Shown piece by piece: positions 8,795 to 16,970 of a stretch of 64,000 nucleotides of DNA. The notes under the pieces are model-generated. The model was given only the letters and a program-made list of their open reading frames with translations, did not search any database and was not told where the DNA came from. The first letter of the stretch is position 1. Each line of letters begins with the position of its first letter. The stretch is from the NCBI RefSeq assembly GCF_050633125.1, contig NZ_JBOEFX010000021.1, positions 62,001-126,000 of the forward strand, read 5' to 3'. This DNA is from Lewinella sp050633125 (GTDB lineage: Bacteria > Bacteroidota > Bacteroidia > Chitinophagales > Saprospiraceae). A program made the translations under genes and the position numbers.

Positions 8795-10690
8795 ATGGCA
8801 CAAGAAGTATCCTACACCGAAGATAATATTCGTTCGTTAGACTGGAAAGAACACATTCGCCTTCGCCCCGGTATGTATATCGGTAAACTTGGTGATGGCT
8901 CTTCGGCAGATGATGGTATTTATATTTTAGTCAAAGAAGTCATTGATAACTCCATCGACGAATACGTGATGGGGCATGGAAAAGTAATCGAAGTAAAAAT
9001 TGAAGAAGGTCAGGTAAGTATTCGAGATTTTGGGCGTGGCATTCCACTGGGTAAGGTTATCGATTGTGTATCGAAAATCAATACGGGTGGTAAATACGAC
9101 TCAAAAGCTTTCAAAAAATCGGTAGGACTAAACGGGGTTGGTACTAAAGCTGTCAATGCACTTTCCAGTCATTTCTTGGTACAAGCAGTACGTGAAGGCA
9201 AGGCAAAAATTGCCGAATTTGACCAAGGCGTCCTCACCAAGGACCATAAAATCAGCAAAACCAAAGATGAAAACGGCACCCTTATTATCTTTCGCCCTGA
9301 TGAGGAAATTTTCAAAAAGTACAAATTCCGCCCTGATTATGTAGAAAACCAGCTATGGAATTATGCCTACCTCAATGCTGGCCTAAAGATTCTTTTCAAC
9401 GGTAAGACCCTCGTTAGTAAAAACGGCCTACTAGACCTGCTCGAACGCAAGACCAACGTCGACAATTTGCGCTATCCCATTATTCACCTCAAAGGAGAAG
9501 ATGTAGAAGTAGCACTCAGCCATAGTGGCCAATACGGTGAAGTCTACTATTCTTTTGTAAATGGGCAACACACTACCCAAGGCGGTACTCACTTGAATGC
9601 TTTCAAAGAAGCTGTAGTAGATACCATCCAGAAGCATTTTAGCAAAAGCTATGACCGGCGTGATATTTTGGGCTCCATCACAGCAGCAGTAAGTGTAAAG
9701 GTAGAAGATCCTATTTTTGAATCGCAAACCAAAACCAAGCTGGGCTCTACCGACATGGGCCCCGATAGCCCCACTGTGCGTACCTTCCTGAAGAATTTCC
9801 TCAACGAGAAGTTAGATAACTTTCTCCACAGGAATACCGAAACAGCGAAAGCACTGGAAAAGCGTATTCTCCAATCTAAAAGAGAACGGGAAGAAATTGC
9901 AGGTATCAAGAAACTGGCCAACTCGCGAGCTAAAAAAGCCAATCTTCACAATAAAAAACTACGCGACTGCAGGATTCACTTTAGTGATGGCACCCGCAAA
10001 ACCAGCGAAGAACTACGTTTAGCTAGCACCATCTTCCTCACAGAGGGAGATTCGGCTAGTGGCTCCATCACCAAGGCCAGAGACGTACAATCCCAGGCGG
10101 TATTCAGTTTGAGGGGCAAGCCTCTGAACACCTTCAACCTGACCAAAAAAGTCGTTTACGAAAACGAGGAATTCAACCTTCTCCAGCACGCGCTCAATAT
10201 CGAGGACGGCATGGACGATCTGCGCTACAACCGGGTGGTCATCGCTACAGATGCCGACGTCGATGGCATGCACATTCGCTTGCTCCTACTTACTTTTTTC
10301 CTCCAGTTTTTCCCTGACCTCGTTTACCAAGGCCATTTATACATTCTGGACACGCCCCTCTTCCGGGTGCGCGATAAGCAAAAGACCTTCTACTGCTATA
10401 GCGAAAAGGAGAAGCAAGATGCCATTAATGAACTTCGTGGCAAACCCGAAGTCACCCGATTTAAAGGACTAGGAGAGATATCCCCTGGAGAATTCAAGGA
10501 TTTTATCAACGAAAATATCCGGCTAGACCCTGTCGTCATCGACCAAAACACCGATCTAGAGCAAGTTCTATCTTACTACATGGGCAAGAACACGCCTCAG
10601 CGTCAGGAATTTATCATTGACAACCTACGCGTAGAGAAAGATGACATCGAGGACGGAGAGAAAGTAGAAGAGGTAGAAGAGGTCGCGTAA
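8795..10690 (+). CDS. parE: DNA topoisomerase IV subunit B
   Basis: ATPase subunit of topoisomerase IV, which decatenates daughter chromosomes. A GHKL ATPase domain shows EVIDNSIDE, DFGRGIP and GLNGVGTKAVNALS. A transducer domain follows, then the TOPRIM domain with TEGDSASGS, LRGKPLNT and DADVDGMHIR. It is 631 residues, typical of Bacteroidota ParE and shorter than GyrB, and has an acidic tail (EEVEEVA). The short N-terminus MAQEVSYTEDNIRSLDWKEH fits ParE. No parC is adjacent in the window. The gene is flanked by a divergent membrane-protein gene and a convergent coiled-coil gene. Confidence 0.93.
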   Translation: MAQEVSYTEDNIRSLDWKEHIRLRPGMYIGKLGDGSSADDGIYILVKEVIDNSIDEYVMGHGKVIEVKIEEGQVSIRDFGRGIPLGKVIDCVSKINTGGKYDSKAFKKSVGLNGVGTKAVNALSSHFLVQAVREGKAKIAEFDQGVLTKDHKISKTKDENGTLIIFRPDEEIFKKYKFRPDYVENQLWNYAYLNAGLKILFNGKTLVSKNGLLDLLERKTNVDNLRYPIIHLKGEDVEVALSHSGQYGEVYYSFVNGQHTTQGGTHLNAFKEAVVDTIQKHFSKSYDRRDILGSITAAVSVKVEDPIFESQTKTKLGSTDMGPDSPTVRTFLKNFLNEKLDNFLHRNTETAKALEKRILQSKREREEIAGIKKLANSRAKKANLHNKKLRDCRIHFSDGTRKTSEELRLASTIFLTEGDSASGSITKARDVQSQAVFSLRGKPLNTFNLTKKVVYENEEFNLLQHALNIEDGMDDLRYNRVVIATDADVDGMHIRLLLLTFFLQFFPDLVYQGHLYILDTPLFRVRDKQKTFYCYSEKEKQDAINELRGKPEVTRFKGLGEISPGEFKDFINENIRLDPVVIDQNTDLEQVLSYYMGKNTPQRQEFIIDNLRVEKDDIEDGEKVEEVEEVA

Positions 10691-10693
10691 AAC

Positions 10694-10730
10694 AAAAAAT
10701 GGGTACGGAAAACCAATTCCGTACCCAAAG
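10694..10730 (-). terminator. Rho-independent terminator, minus strand
   Basis: A 9-bp stem GGGTACGGA/TCCGTACCC (10701-10726) is followed, on the minus strand, by a T-rich tract opposite the A-run at 10691-10699. It ends the coiled-coil gene and may also slow readthrough from parE. Confidence 0.75.
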
Positions 10731-10767
10731 CAGGTAATAACTACTTTTATTTTAGGGGGAAATCTTT

Positions 10768-11679
10768 CTAACGCATACGGAAGTTAGAAGAACCTAATAA
10801 GCCGATGTCGGTATAAATACTAACACGGTAGTATCCTTCGTCAAGCTTATCTTCCAAGTTGTGGGTAAACTCAATGCGCTGGCTGGCGCCGATGTTTTCT
10901 TCCCGAGCCTCTACTGCCTGAATATCCTGTGGCTTATTGTTGAGGCTAACCGTCGTAGAAATATAATCTGTACGTGGGATTGGCGTACCTTTTTCGTCTG
11001 TGATTACCAAGTAGATTGGACGAACGCCCTGGAATTCTGCTGGTACATTAGCAACGTCAAAGCTCACAGCAATCTGGCGTGCGCGGCCAGACTTAGAGGT
11101 TGGGTTGCCGTTTTTGACCTGTGGGGTAATCTGAAAAGCGGTAGCCTTAAAGTTTTCGTAAGTCAGTTTCTTGATCTCTCCTTCCATAGAAGTCGCCATG
11201 GTCGTCAACTCATCATTTTGCTGACGTGAAGAAGCCAAGTCTGTTTCCAGGATGCCCATTTGCTGCTTCAGATTAGCATTCTCGCTTTCTAAAGCTGTGA
11301 TTGATCCCTGCAAGTCGCCACGTGCAGCGGTCAATTGCTCAATCTGAGCACGCAGTTCATTGATTTCAGCAGCAGCATTACGCTTGGCGCGGCTCAAAGC
11401 CGACTGAGCACTAGACAGCTCATCACGAGTGCCTGCCAACTGGCCATTTAATTCTACATTTTCCGAAGCCAGGAGGTCATACTCTCCAGCTAAGCTATCT
11501 ACCTCACGAGCGAGGTTGTCACGCAAGGAAGTCATAGCATCCAGTGCTTCGTTTACTTCTGTGTTGTCAGCCTGAAGTTCTTTGGCATCAGAATTTTTAC
11601 CAAAACCCCAGATAAGGGAGCCGAGTAGGGCCAAGGCCAGAATCACGACTACCGCGGTTAATACTTTTTTTGAATCCAT
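10768..11679 (-). CDS. Membrane-anchored periplasmic coiled-coil protein
   Basis: A 303-residue protein. An uncleaved N-terminal membrane helix (about 6-26, VLTAVVVILALALLGSLIWGF) is followed by a long coiled coil (about 33-175) rich in Glu, Leu, Ala and Asn. A C-terminal beta-type domain (about 180-303) includes IYLVITDEKG and EGYYRVSIYTDIGLLGSSNFRMR. The topology suggests a periplasmic rod with a terminal sandwich domain. I do not recognise a named family. It has its own minus-strand terminator and an upstream spacer with no clear -7 box. Confidence 0.75.
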   Translation of the reverse strand: MDSKKVLTAVVVILALALLGSLIWGFGKNSDAKELQADNTEVNEALDAMTSLRDNLAREVDSLAGEYDLLASENVELNGQLAGTRDELSSAQSALSRAKRNAAAEINELRAQIEQLTAARGDLQGSITALESENANLKQQMGILETDLASSRQQNDELTTMATSMEGEIKKLTYENFKATAFQITPQVKNGNPTSKSGRARQIAVSFDVANVPAEFQGVRPIYLVITDEKGTPIPRTDYISTTVSLNNKPQDIQAVEAREENIGASQRIEFTHNLEDKLDEGYYRVSIYTDIGLLGSSNFRMR

Positions 11680-11829
11680 AATAGTGTTAAGCAGTTTGAA
11701 GATGGAAAATTATTCTCGTAAAAATAATTAAATCCAATCGTTGCTTTGCTTTTGTCGTCACAAAGCATTTAAAATGATGATGATGTTCTCGCACCCAAAA
11801 CGTTAACATTTTAACAGAATTGTGTGCAA

Positions 11830-12411
11830 ATGAAGAAATTTTATCATTTTAGAGGGGTTAAGCCACTTAAGTATTACGCAAAAAACGCCGCACTCTTGTT
11901 TAAGAACCAACTTCACCCCATTACCATCTTTAGCTGCTTTGTCTTAGCAATAAGCTTCTTTAGCTTAAGCATTGCCGGGCAGATTATGATTGACGATGTC
12001 TATCGTTATGACTATTCTTTAGAGGAAACCGTTTTTTCTTTCCGTAACTGGTCCTGGGAAGACTTTTTGGGATTTTGTATTTTCTTGTCCATTGGTGGTT
12101 TTCTAATGACCGCTGCTCTCGGGTTAATGTTCCATAAGCGCTGGGCACGTTATCTCATGCAATTTGGTTTTATTATCGCAGGTGTATCTTGGTTGATTGT
12201 CCTTTCTTCTAATACTTTCCGGTTTAGTAATGCTCCTATTATTTTCACCGGAATTACAGCTGCCGTACTTGGCTTGGTTGTCGGCGCATTACTGTTTCTC
12301 AACAATACACAGTGGGTATTACCTTATTTTCATAACTACCCACAGGAAGAAACCGGATATGCTGTCCTAGATCAGGAGTTCATCTCCCCTAAAGATCAAC
12401 ACAATGCTTAA
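11830..12411 (+). CDS. Four-helix membrane protein, paralogue A
   Basis: A 193-residue protein with four hydrophobic segments at about 36-55, 74-95, 104-124 and 134-158. A basic patch FHKRWARYLMQ sits between helices two and three. The ATG at 11830 is chosen; a GTG six bases upstream is an alternative. It overlaps the next gene by eight bases (ATGCTTAA), so the two are translationally coupled. The partner has the same helix layout and a matching NKRRWAPILMT patch, which indicates a tandem duplication. No functional motif is seen. Confidence 0.75.
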   Translation: MKKFYHFRGVKPLKYYAKNAALLFKNQLHPITIFSCFVLAISFFSLSIAGQIMIDDVYRYDYSLEETVFSFRNWSWEDFLGFCIFLSIGGFLMTAALGLMFHKRWARYLMQFGFIIAGVSWLIVLSSNTFRFSNAPIIFTGITAAVLGLVVGALLFLNNTQWVLPYFHNYPQEETGYAVLDQEFISPKDQHNA

Positions 12412-12859
12412 ACATCGTATTCCTGCGCAAGTCATTGCGGCCGTCTTTTGTTTCTGTATTGCAGGGATCTTCCTTGGTGTAACTGCTCAAATATTAAAAC
12501 AACCAAGCTACGGTGATTCGTTTGATTACAGTCACAGCACCGAAGACCTCCTGATGATTGCTGCTTTTAGCTTGATTTCAATTACTTCTATCGTCTGCGG
12601 AGTAGGTTTTCTAAACAAAAGGCGCTGGGCTCCTATACTGATGACCGTTCTGCTTATTCTCGGTTTGGCATTCCTTATTGTTAGTGCATTGGCCATGCTT
12701 GATAGTTTCCTGAATGACCCGGCAGATGGAATGATCTTCTTTTTTGCGGCTATTGGCTTTCCTCTCGTTGCACTCTTGTTTTTCAGCAGTGTGGATATTT
12801 TTCCCTGGTTAGCCAAAGAAGAAAAGGAAATACATCAAGATATTATTGATCATTTTTGA
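12404..12859 (+). CDS. Four-helix membrane protein, paralogue B
   Basis: A 151-residue protein with four membrane helices (about 8-28, 46-66, 75-97 and 104-125). It shares the helix spacing and the KRRWAPILM loop with the preceding gene (FHKRWARYLM), and its start overlaps the preceding stop by eight bases. The last 20 residues are acidic and probably cytoplasmic. No enzymatic motif is visible. The stop is followed by a strong hairpin about 40 bases downstream, which probably ends this two-gene operon. Confidence 0.75.
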   Translation: MLKHRIPAQVIAAVFCFCIAGIFLGVTAQILKQPSYGDSFDYSHSTEDLLMIAAFSLISITSIVCGVGFLNKRRWAPILMTVLLILGLAFLIVSALAMLDSFLNDPADGMIFFFAAIGFPLVALLFFSSVDIFPWLAKEEKEIHQDIIDHF

Positions 12860-12895
12860 GGTCAGCTTTTCAAAGGCGTTTATTCTTATTCATTT

Positions 12896-12947
12896 GGGGC
12901 CATGCCATAGTGGCGTTGCTGCACAAACACCTCTATGGCATGGCCTC
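12896..12947. terminator. Stem-loop terminator after the membrane-protein pair
   Basis: A perfect 13-bp stem GGCCATGCCATAG (12898-12910) pairs with 12933-12945 around a 22-base loop. There is no long T-run, so it is either a weak intrinsic terminator or an mRNA-stabilising hairpin for the plus-strand pair. Confidence 0.6.
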
Positions 12948-12962
12948 AAAATAACCTGGAGA

Positions 12963-13006
12963 CAAAAAAATATCCCGAACAACACTAAGGTATTCGGGAT
13001 ATTTTA
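12963..13006. terminator. Bidirectional intrinsic terminator
   Basis: The stem AAAATATCCCGAA/TTCGGGATATTTT (12967-13005) has A/T runs on both sides and lies between convergent genes. It can terminate both the cyclophilin gene (minus) and the upstream membrane-protein pair (plus). Confidence 0.8.
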
Positions 13007-13028
13007 GAGCAGCGTAAGCAGAAGGTCA

Positions 13029-13460
13029 TTAGTCAATAATCTTCACCTCTAGCATTTTGTCACCACCACGGATATCATCAATCACATCCAGCCCCTCGAA
13101 TACTCGACCAAAACAGGTGTGGTTGCGATCAAGGTGTGCTGTATTATCGCGACTGTGACATACAAAAAACTGTGAGCCGCCGGTATTACGACCAGCGTGT
13201 GCCATAGAGAGGACACCACGGTCGTGAAACTGATTATCACCATCTAGTTCACAATCGATCTTGTAGCCTGGACCACCAGAGCCACGCCCATCGGGGCAAC
13301 CTCCCTGAATCACAAAATTGGGGATTACACGGTGGAACGTTAGGCCATTGTAAAAGCCTTCTCTGGCCAACTTCACAAAGTTTGCTACCGTATTTGGAGC
13401 ATCCTTTTCGTAAAACTCTACCTTCATCAGGCCTTTTTCCGTATGAATTTCAGCAGTCAT
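13029..13460 (-). CDS. ppiB: Peptidyl-prolyl cis-trans isomerase, cyclophilin type
   Basis: A cytoplasmic prolyl isomerase of 143 residues with no signal peptide. Cyclophilin landmarks are FHRVIPNFVIQGG (active-site Arg), GRGSGGPGY, LSMAHAGRNTGGSQFFV (GSQFF) and HLDRNHTCFGRVFEGLDV. The ATG at 13460 gives the start MTAEIHTEKG; a TTG three codons upstream is less likely. A -7 box TATCTTTG lies on the minus strand at 13567-13560, about 100 bases upstream. The gene stands alone and ends at a bidirectional terminator. Confidence 0.95.
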   Translation of the reverse strand: MTAEIHTEKGLMKVEFYEKDAPNTVANFVKLAREGFYNGLTFHRVIPNFVIQGGCPDGRGSGGPGYKIDCELDGDNQFHDRGVLSMAHAGRNTGGSQFFVCHSRDNTAHLDRNHTCFGRVFEGLDVIDDIRGGDKMLEVKIID

Positions 13461-13559
13461 ATTCGACAATTATTATATTCTGTAGTAAACAAAGGCATTC
13501 TACGAGAATTATTTCAGGCGAAAGCCATCCAGTAGAACACCTTTTAATATTTTCGAGCG

Positions 13560-13567
13560 CAAAGATA
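13560..13567 (-). promoter_or_regulatory. Candidate -7 box TATCTTTG for ppiB
   Basis: Minus-strand TATCTTTGCG matches the Bacteroidota TAnnTTTG element. It sits between ppiB and the thioredoxin-like gene, just past the latter's stop. No matching -33 TTTG is obvious. Confidence 0.4.
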
Positions 13568-13583
13568 CGCGCTCTAAAATTAA

Positions 13584-14081
13584 TTACTTGTCTGCTAGCT
13601 CCTTCAATTTATCTTCCAGATCATACTCATCACCGGCAGAGTAGCCAGAGTGACTGTAGAGGATGTTTCCCTCACTGTCTACTACATAAGTCTGAGGAAT
13701 CGCTTGAAAACCCAATTGGTTTTTCAATACGTTATTGGCATCAGAATACACATTATACTCCCAACCTTTGGTGCTCAATATACCCGGCACTTTACTCAAC
13801 TGGCGCTGAGTATCGATGGTAATAGCTACCAACTGAACACCCAAGTCGTCCTGCCAATCAGGATACAACTCAGCAATAGCATCTAGTTCTGCCTGACATG
13901 GCTTACACCAAGTAGCCCAAAAGCTAATAACCGTAAGGTCTTTTTCTTTGATAATGTCCGCCAAATCAACGGTTTCCCCTTGAAGGGTCTTAATGTTAGC
14001 AGAAGCAATTTTTTGCTGTCCGAAAAGGAGGTTGGTGCAACCAAAAGCTAAAACCAACGTAAGGAAGGTCAATAAACGCAT
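13584..14081 (-). CDS. TlpA/ResA-like periplasmic thioredoxin
   Basis: A 165-residue secreted thiol-disulfide oxidoreductase. The signal peptide MRLLTFLTLVLAFGCTNLLFGQ could be cleaved after about residue 21; a cysteine at 15 could make it a lipoprotein, but the lipobox is poor. The thioredoxin fold shows TVISFWATWCKPCQAE with the WCKPC redox site (about 58-62) and the cis-proline segment FQAIPQTYVVD. TlpA-type proteins reduce periplasmic disulfides, for example in cytochrome maturation. The specific partner here is unknown. It is divergent from the DUF6029 gene. Confidence 0.88.
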   Translation of the reverse strand: MRLLTFLTLVLAFGCTNLLFGQQKIASANIKTLQGETVDLADIIKEKDLTVISFWATWCKPCQAELDAIAELYPDWQDDLGVQLVAITIDTQRQLSKVPGILSTKGWEYNVYSDANNVLKNQLGFQAIPQTYVVDSEGNILYSHSGYSAGDEYDLEDKLKELADK

Positions 14082-14182
14082 CGGTGGTATTTTTTTGTTG
14101 TTGGATGAAAGACTAACTTGAAGAAAATTTTGGCTAGCCGGATTCTAGTCCGCATTATTGCCTGAAATTTATTATTTCGACG

Positions 14183-14190
14183 CAAAGATA
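14183..14190 (-). promoter_or_regulatory. Candidate -7 box TATCTTTG for the thioredoxin-like gene
   Basis: Minus-strand TATCTTTGCG lies about 100 bases upstream of the start, with TTTG at 14209-14206, 15 bases further up. That spacing is shorter than the consensus. Confidence 0.4.
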
Positions 14191-14297
14191 GCCGATTTGT
14201 AACACCAAAGCTCCATCATTAAGTGCTATTAAAGCGTATTTTAGCTGACTTTAAGTCTACTTTAACAGAAAGCAACAAAACGAAACCACCGCTAAAC

Positions 14298-15980
14298 ATG
14301 AAATGCTACGCCTACATTATCGTTATCTTGGGAAGTCTTTGGATTTCTTCCACCCTTTCGGCACAAGAACAGGGCGGCCGATTATCTGGCAGCTTGGAAA
14401 CCAATGCCAATTTCTTTGTTCGCGACTCACTTATTGGAGCAGCAAATACCCCCCAATATGATCGCCAGTTATTTGGTAGTGAAGGTTGGTTGAATCTCAA
14501 TTACAGCAATTGGGGTTTTGATATTGGCCTGCGTTATGATTTCTTCAACAACTCGAACCTGCTCAATCCTACGGGCTCTTATACCGACCAAGGTATTGGA
14601 ATGTGGTACGTTCGGAAACGCATCAAGAAGCTTGGCTTTGAAGCCGGTTACATTTATGACCAAATAGGTAGTGGTATTATTTTCCGCTCTTTTGAGCAGC
14701 GCCCACTACTAATTGACAACGCACTATTGGGTTTAAAGGTAGATTATCAACTTTCCGACAACTGGAATATTAAAGGGTTTACCGGGCGTCAAAAGCAGCA
14801 ATTTGACACCTATAGCTCTGTCATTCGTGGCCTAAATATTGAAGGATATGTCCAAGGAGACTCCCTTGGTACTTGGTCACTGGCTCCCGGTTTCGGGGTA
14901 GTGGCTCGTGCATTGGATGATGCCAGTATGAACAGCTTGGTAGCGACACTCAATACCTACCCTACAGAGGATTTGTTTATCCCCAACTACAACTCCTACG
15001 CTTTCTCTCTCTACAATACACTCTCAGCAGGTATTTTCTCGTGGTACATAGAGGGCGCCTATAAGACAGAAGACGCCATGAACGATCCTTTCGGACAAAT
15101 TCAGCGCGGAGACAACATCACCATCGGCGACAAATTCATCAGCGAAGCAGGTACTGTACTTTACAGCAGCTTAAGTATTGCGCCTCCGAAATGGGGCATT
15201 ACCCTAGAAGCTAAACGCACCGAAAACTTTAGCTTCCGTACACGGCCACAATCTCAGCTCAATCGAGGACTCATCAACTTCTTGCCGCCGATGGCACGCA
15301 TCAACACCTATCGCCTGACGGCACGCTACAATGCGGCCACCCAGGATTTGGCAGAACTGGCTTACCAAGTAGATGTTAGCTATGCCCCCAACCGCAAGGT
15401 GAGCTTCAATGCCAATTACTCTCACATTGACGACCTGGATGGTGTAAAACTCTATCGCGAAGTTTTCACAGAAGTACAATACAAGCACAAGAGGTTATGG
15501 AAACTCAACAGTGGGGTGCAACTCCAAAATTACAACCAGGAACGCTACGAGTTTAAACCCCAAGCTCCGATTGTAGAAACGGTCATTCCTTATTTTGACT
15601 TCCTCTATAAGCTTGATCGCAACCATAATTTCCGCGTGGAAGCACAGTACATGTTCACTGGTGATGATGAAAAAGCCGGTGCCAAACAGGATTACGGCGA
15701 TTGGGTGTTCGGCCTCGTTGAGGTATCACTAGGACGCAACTGGACACTGACGGCCTCTGATATGTTCAACATTGATCCGGGCAAAAATTCACCGGTCGAC
15801 GATAGTGGTAAGAAGCAGTCATTGCACTACCCTCGTTTCGATGTTTATTACACTACTGGCCCAACTCGCCTGGCACTCAGTTACGTCAAGCAGGTAGAAG
15901 GAGTGGTTTGTACAGGGGGTATTTGCCGACTAGAGCCCGCTTTTAGCGGAGTAAAGTTTTCTGCTAATACCAGTTTCTAG
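14298..15980 (+). CDS. DUF6029-like outer-membrane beta-barrel protein
   Basis: A 560-residue secreted protein. The signal peptide MKCYAYIIVILGSLWISSTLSAQ ends at about residue 23 and is followed by GRLSGSLETNANFFVRDS. The rest alternates aromatic and polar residues in repeated amphipathic strands (WNIKGFTGRQKQQF, FRVEAQYMFTG, WTLTASDMFN) and ends in FSANTSF, a beta-barrel-like terminal strand. This matches DUF6029 proteins of Bacteroidota, whose role is not established. The ATG at 14298 starts the signal peptide; a GTG at 14223 is rejected. The next gene, an Omp28-like lipoprotein, follows by 53 bases and is a usual neighbour. Confidence 0.82.
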   Translation: MKCYAYIIVILGSLWISSTLSAQEQGGRLSGSLETNANFFVRDSLIGAANTPQYDRQLFGSEGWLNLNYSNWGFDIGLRYDFFNNSNLLNPTGSYTDQGIGMWYVRKRIKKLGFEAGYIYDQIGSGIIFRSFEQRPLLIDNALLGLKVDYQLSDNWNIKGFTGRQKQQFDTYSSVIRGLNIEGYVQGDSLGTWSLAPGFGVVARALDDASMNSLVATLNTYPTEDLFIPNYNSYAFSLYNTLSAGIFSWYIEGAYKTEDAMNDPFGQIQRGDNITIGDKFISEAGTVLYSSLSIAPPKWGITLEAKRTENFSFRTRPQSQLNRGLINFLPPMARINTYRLTARYNAATQDLAELAYQVDVSYAPNRKVSFNANYSHIDDLDGVKLYREVFTEVQYKHKRLWKLNSGVQLQNYNQERYEFKPQAPIVETVIPYFDFLYKLDRNHNFRVEAQYMFTGDDEKAGAKQDYGDWVFGLVEVSLGRNWTLTASDMFNIDPGKNSPVDDSGKKQSLHYPRFDVYYTTGPTRLALSYVKQVEGVVCTGGICRLEPAFSGVKFSANTSF

Positions 15981-16033
15981 TGTTAAGTTGTCTAAAAAAT
16001 GATTCGATAAAATTTCAAATAAAATCAGCAATC

Positions 16034-16882
16034 ATGCTTAAGAAATATCTTTCCTTTACCGTTTTAGCACTGTTTATTCTACTCAGTTTCTCTTGTGACG
16101 AAGTGGCTCCAGTCCTTAACCCTGGCGGTGGTGGGCCGATTGATGATGTCCCCGTTGAAGATCAGATGCGACAGGTATTGATCGAAGAATTTACGGGTGT
16201 ACGCTGTGTTAATTGCCCTGCCGGTAGTGAAGCCATTGAGGTTTTACTCAATAGCTATGGCCAGCAATTGGTAGCGGTTTCTATCCACGCCGGATTTTTT
16301 GCACAACCCTATCCAGAGAGCGATTCTGAACTGGAAAGTCCTATTAGTAGCTCGCTGCTATCGCTACTCGAAGAACCACTGGGCTATCCAACGGCGGTCA
16401 TAAATCGGAAACACTTCAGTGCCGAAGAAGGTCGCCAGATTCCGCAATCTACCTGGCCAGGCTACATCGCTCAGGAACTAGCAGGTGACCCGGAAGTGAA
16501 AATCGATATTATCCCTACCTATAATGACGTTACTCGTGAATTAGCAGTTGACGTGGATTTGTACGTAGAAGAAACTGTTACAGCGGAAGATATTCGCCTC
16601 ACACTTTTCATCACAGAGAGCAATATTGAAGATCCTCAGCTTACCCCAGCAGGTGTTGACACTTTCTATATTCACAAGCACACCTTACGGGATGCCATCA
16701 CTGCTTTTGATGGCAATACGCTTAGTGAAGCCTTCACTGCTGGTTCGGTGGTTAGTCGTAGTTATACGAGTACTTTGCCATCGCTGTGGAATGCTAACGA
16801 GTGCCATATCGTGGCGTTTGTCCACCAAGGAGGTACTACTTTAGACGTTATTCAGGCACATCAGGTGGATGTGGTAGAGTAA
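16034..16882 (+). CDS. Omp28-related outer-membrane lipoprotein
   Basis: A 282-residue lipoprotein. The signal ends in the lipobox LLSFSC (Cys at about 21). The mature part begins with an Asp/Pro-rich linker and then the thioredoxin-like segment RQVLIEEFTGVRCVNCPAGSEAIEVL with a CxxC pair. Omp28-like proteins of Porphyromonas and relatives have this fold and lie at the cell surface. The ATG at 16034 is the signal-peptide start; a GTG at 15980 would overlap the previous stop. It is probably cotranscribed with the DUF6029 gene and ends at the bidirectional terminator at 16910. Confidence 0.88.
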   Translation: MLKKYLSFTVLALFILLSFSCDEVAPVLNPGGGGPIDDVPVEDQMRQVLIEEFTGVRCVNCPAGSEAIEVLLNSYGQQLVAVSIHAGFFAQPYPESDSELESPISSSLLSLLEEPLGYPTAVINRKHFSAEEGRQIPQSTWPGYIAQELAGDPEVKIDIIPTYNDVTRELAVDVDLYVEETVTAEDIRLTLFITESNIEDPQLTPAGVDTFYIHKHTLRDAITAFDGNTLSEAFTAGSVVSRSYTSTLPSLWNANECHIVAFVHQGGTTLDVIQAHQVDVVE

Positions 16883-16907
16883 TCATTTCATCCTCGCTGA
16901 ACCCCAA

Positions 16908-16946
16908 TAAAAAAGCAGGCACTTTGTAAAGGTGCCTGCTTTTTTA
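16908..16946. terminator. Strong bidirectional terminator
   Basis: A 13-bp stem AAAAAGCAGGCAC/GTGCCTGCTTTTT (16910-16944) with a 9-base loop and flanking A/T runs. It separates the convergent Omp28-like and M4-peptidase genes. Confidence 0.92.
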
Positions 16947-16970
16947 TTGCTCGTGACAATGACAAAAGGT

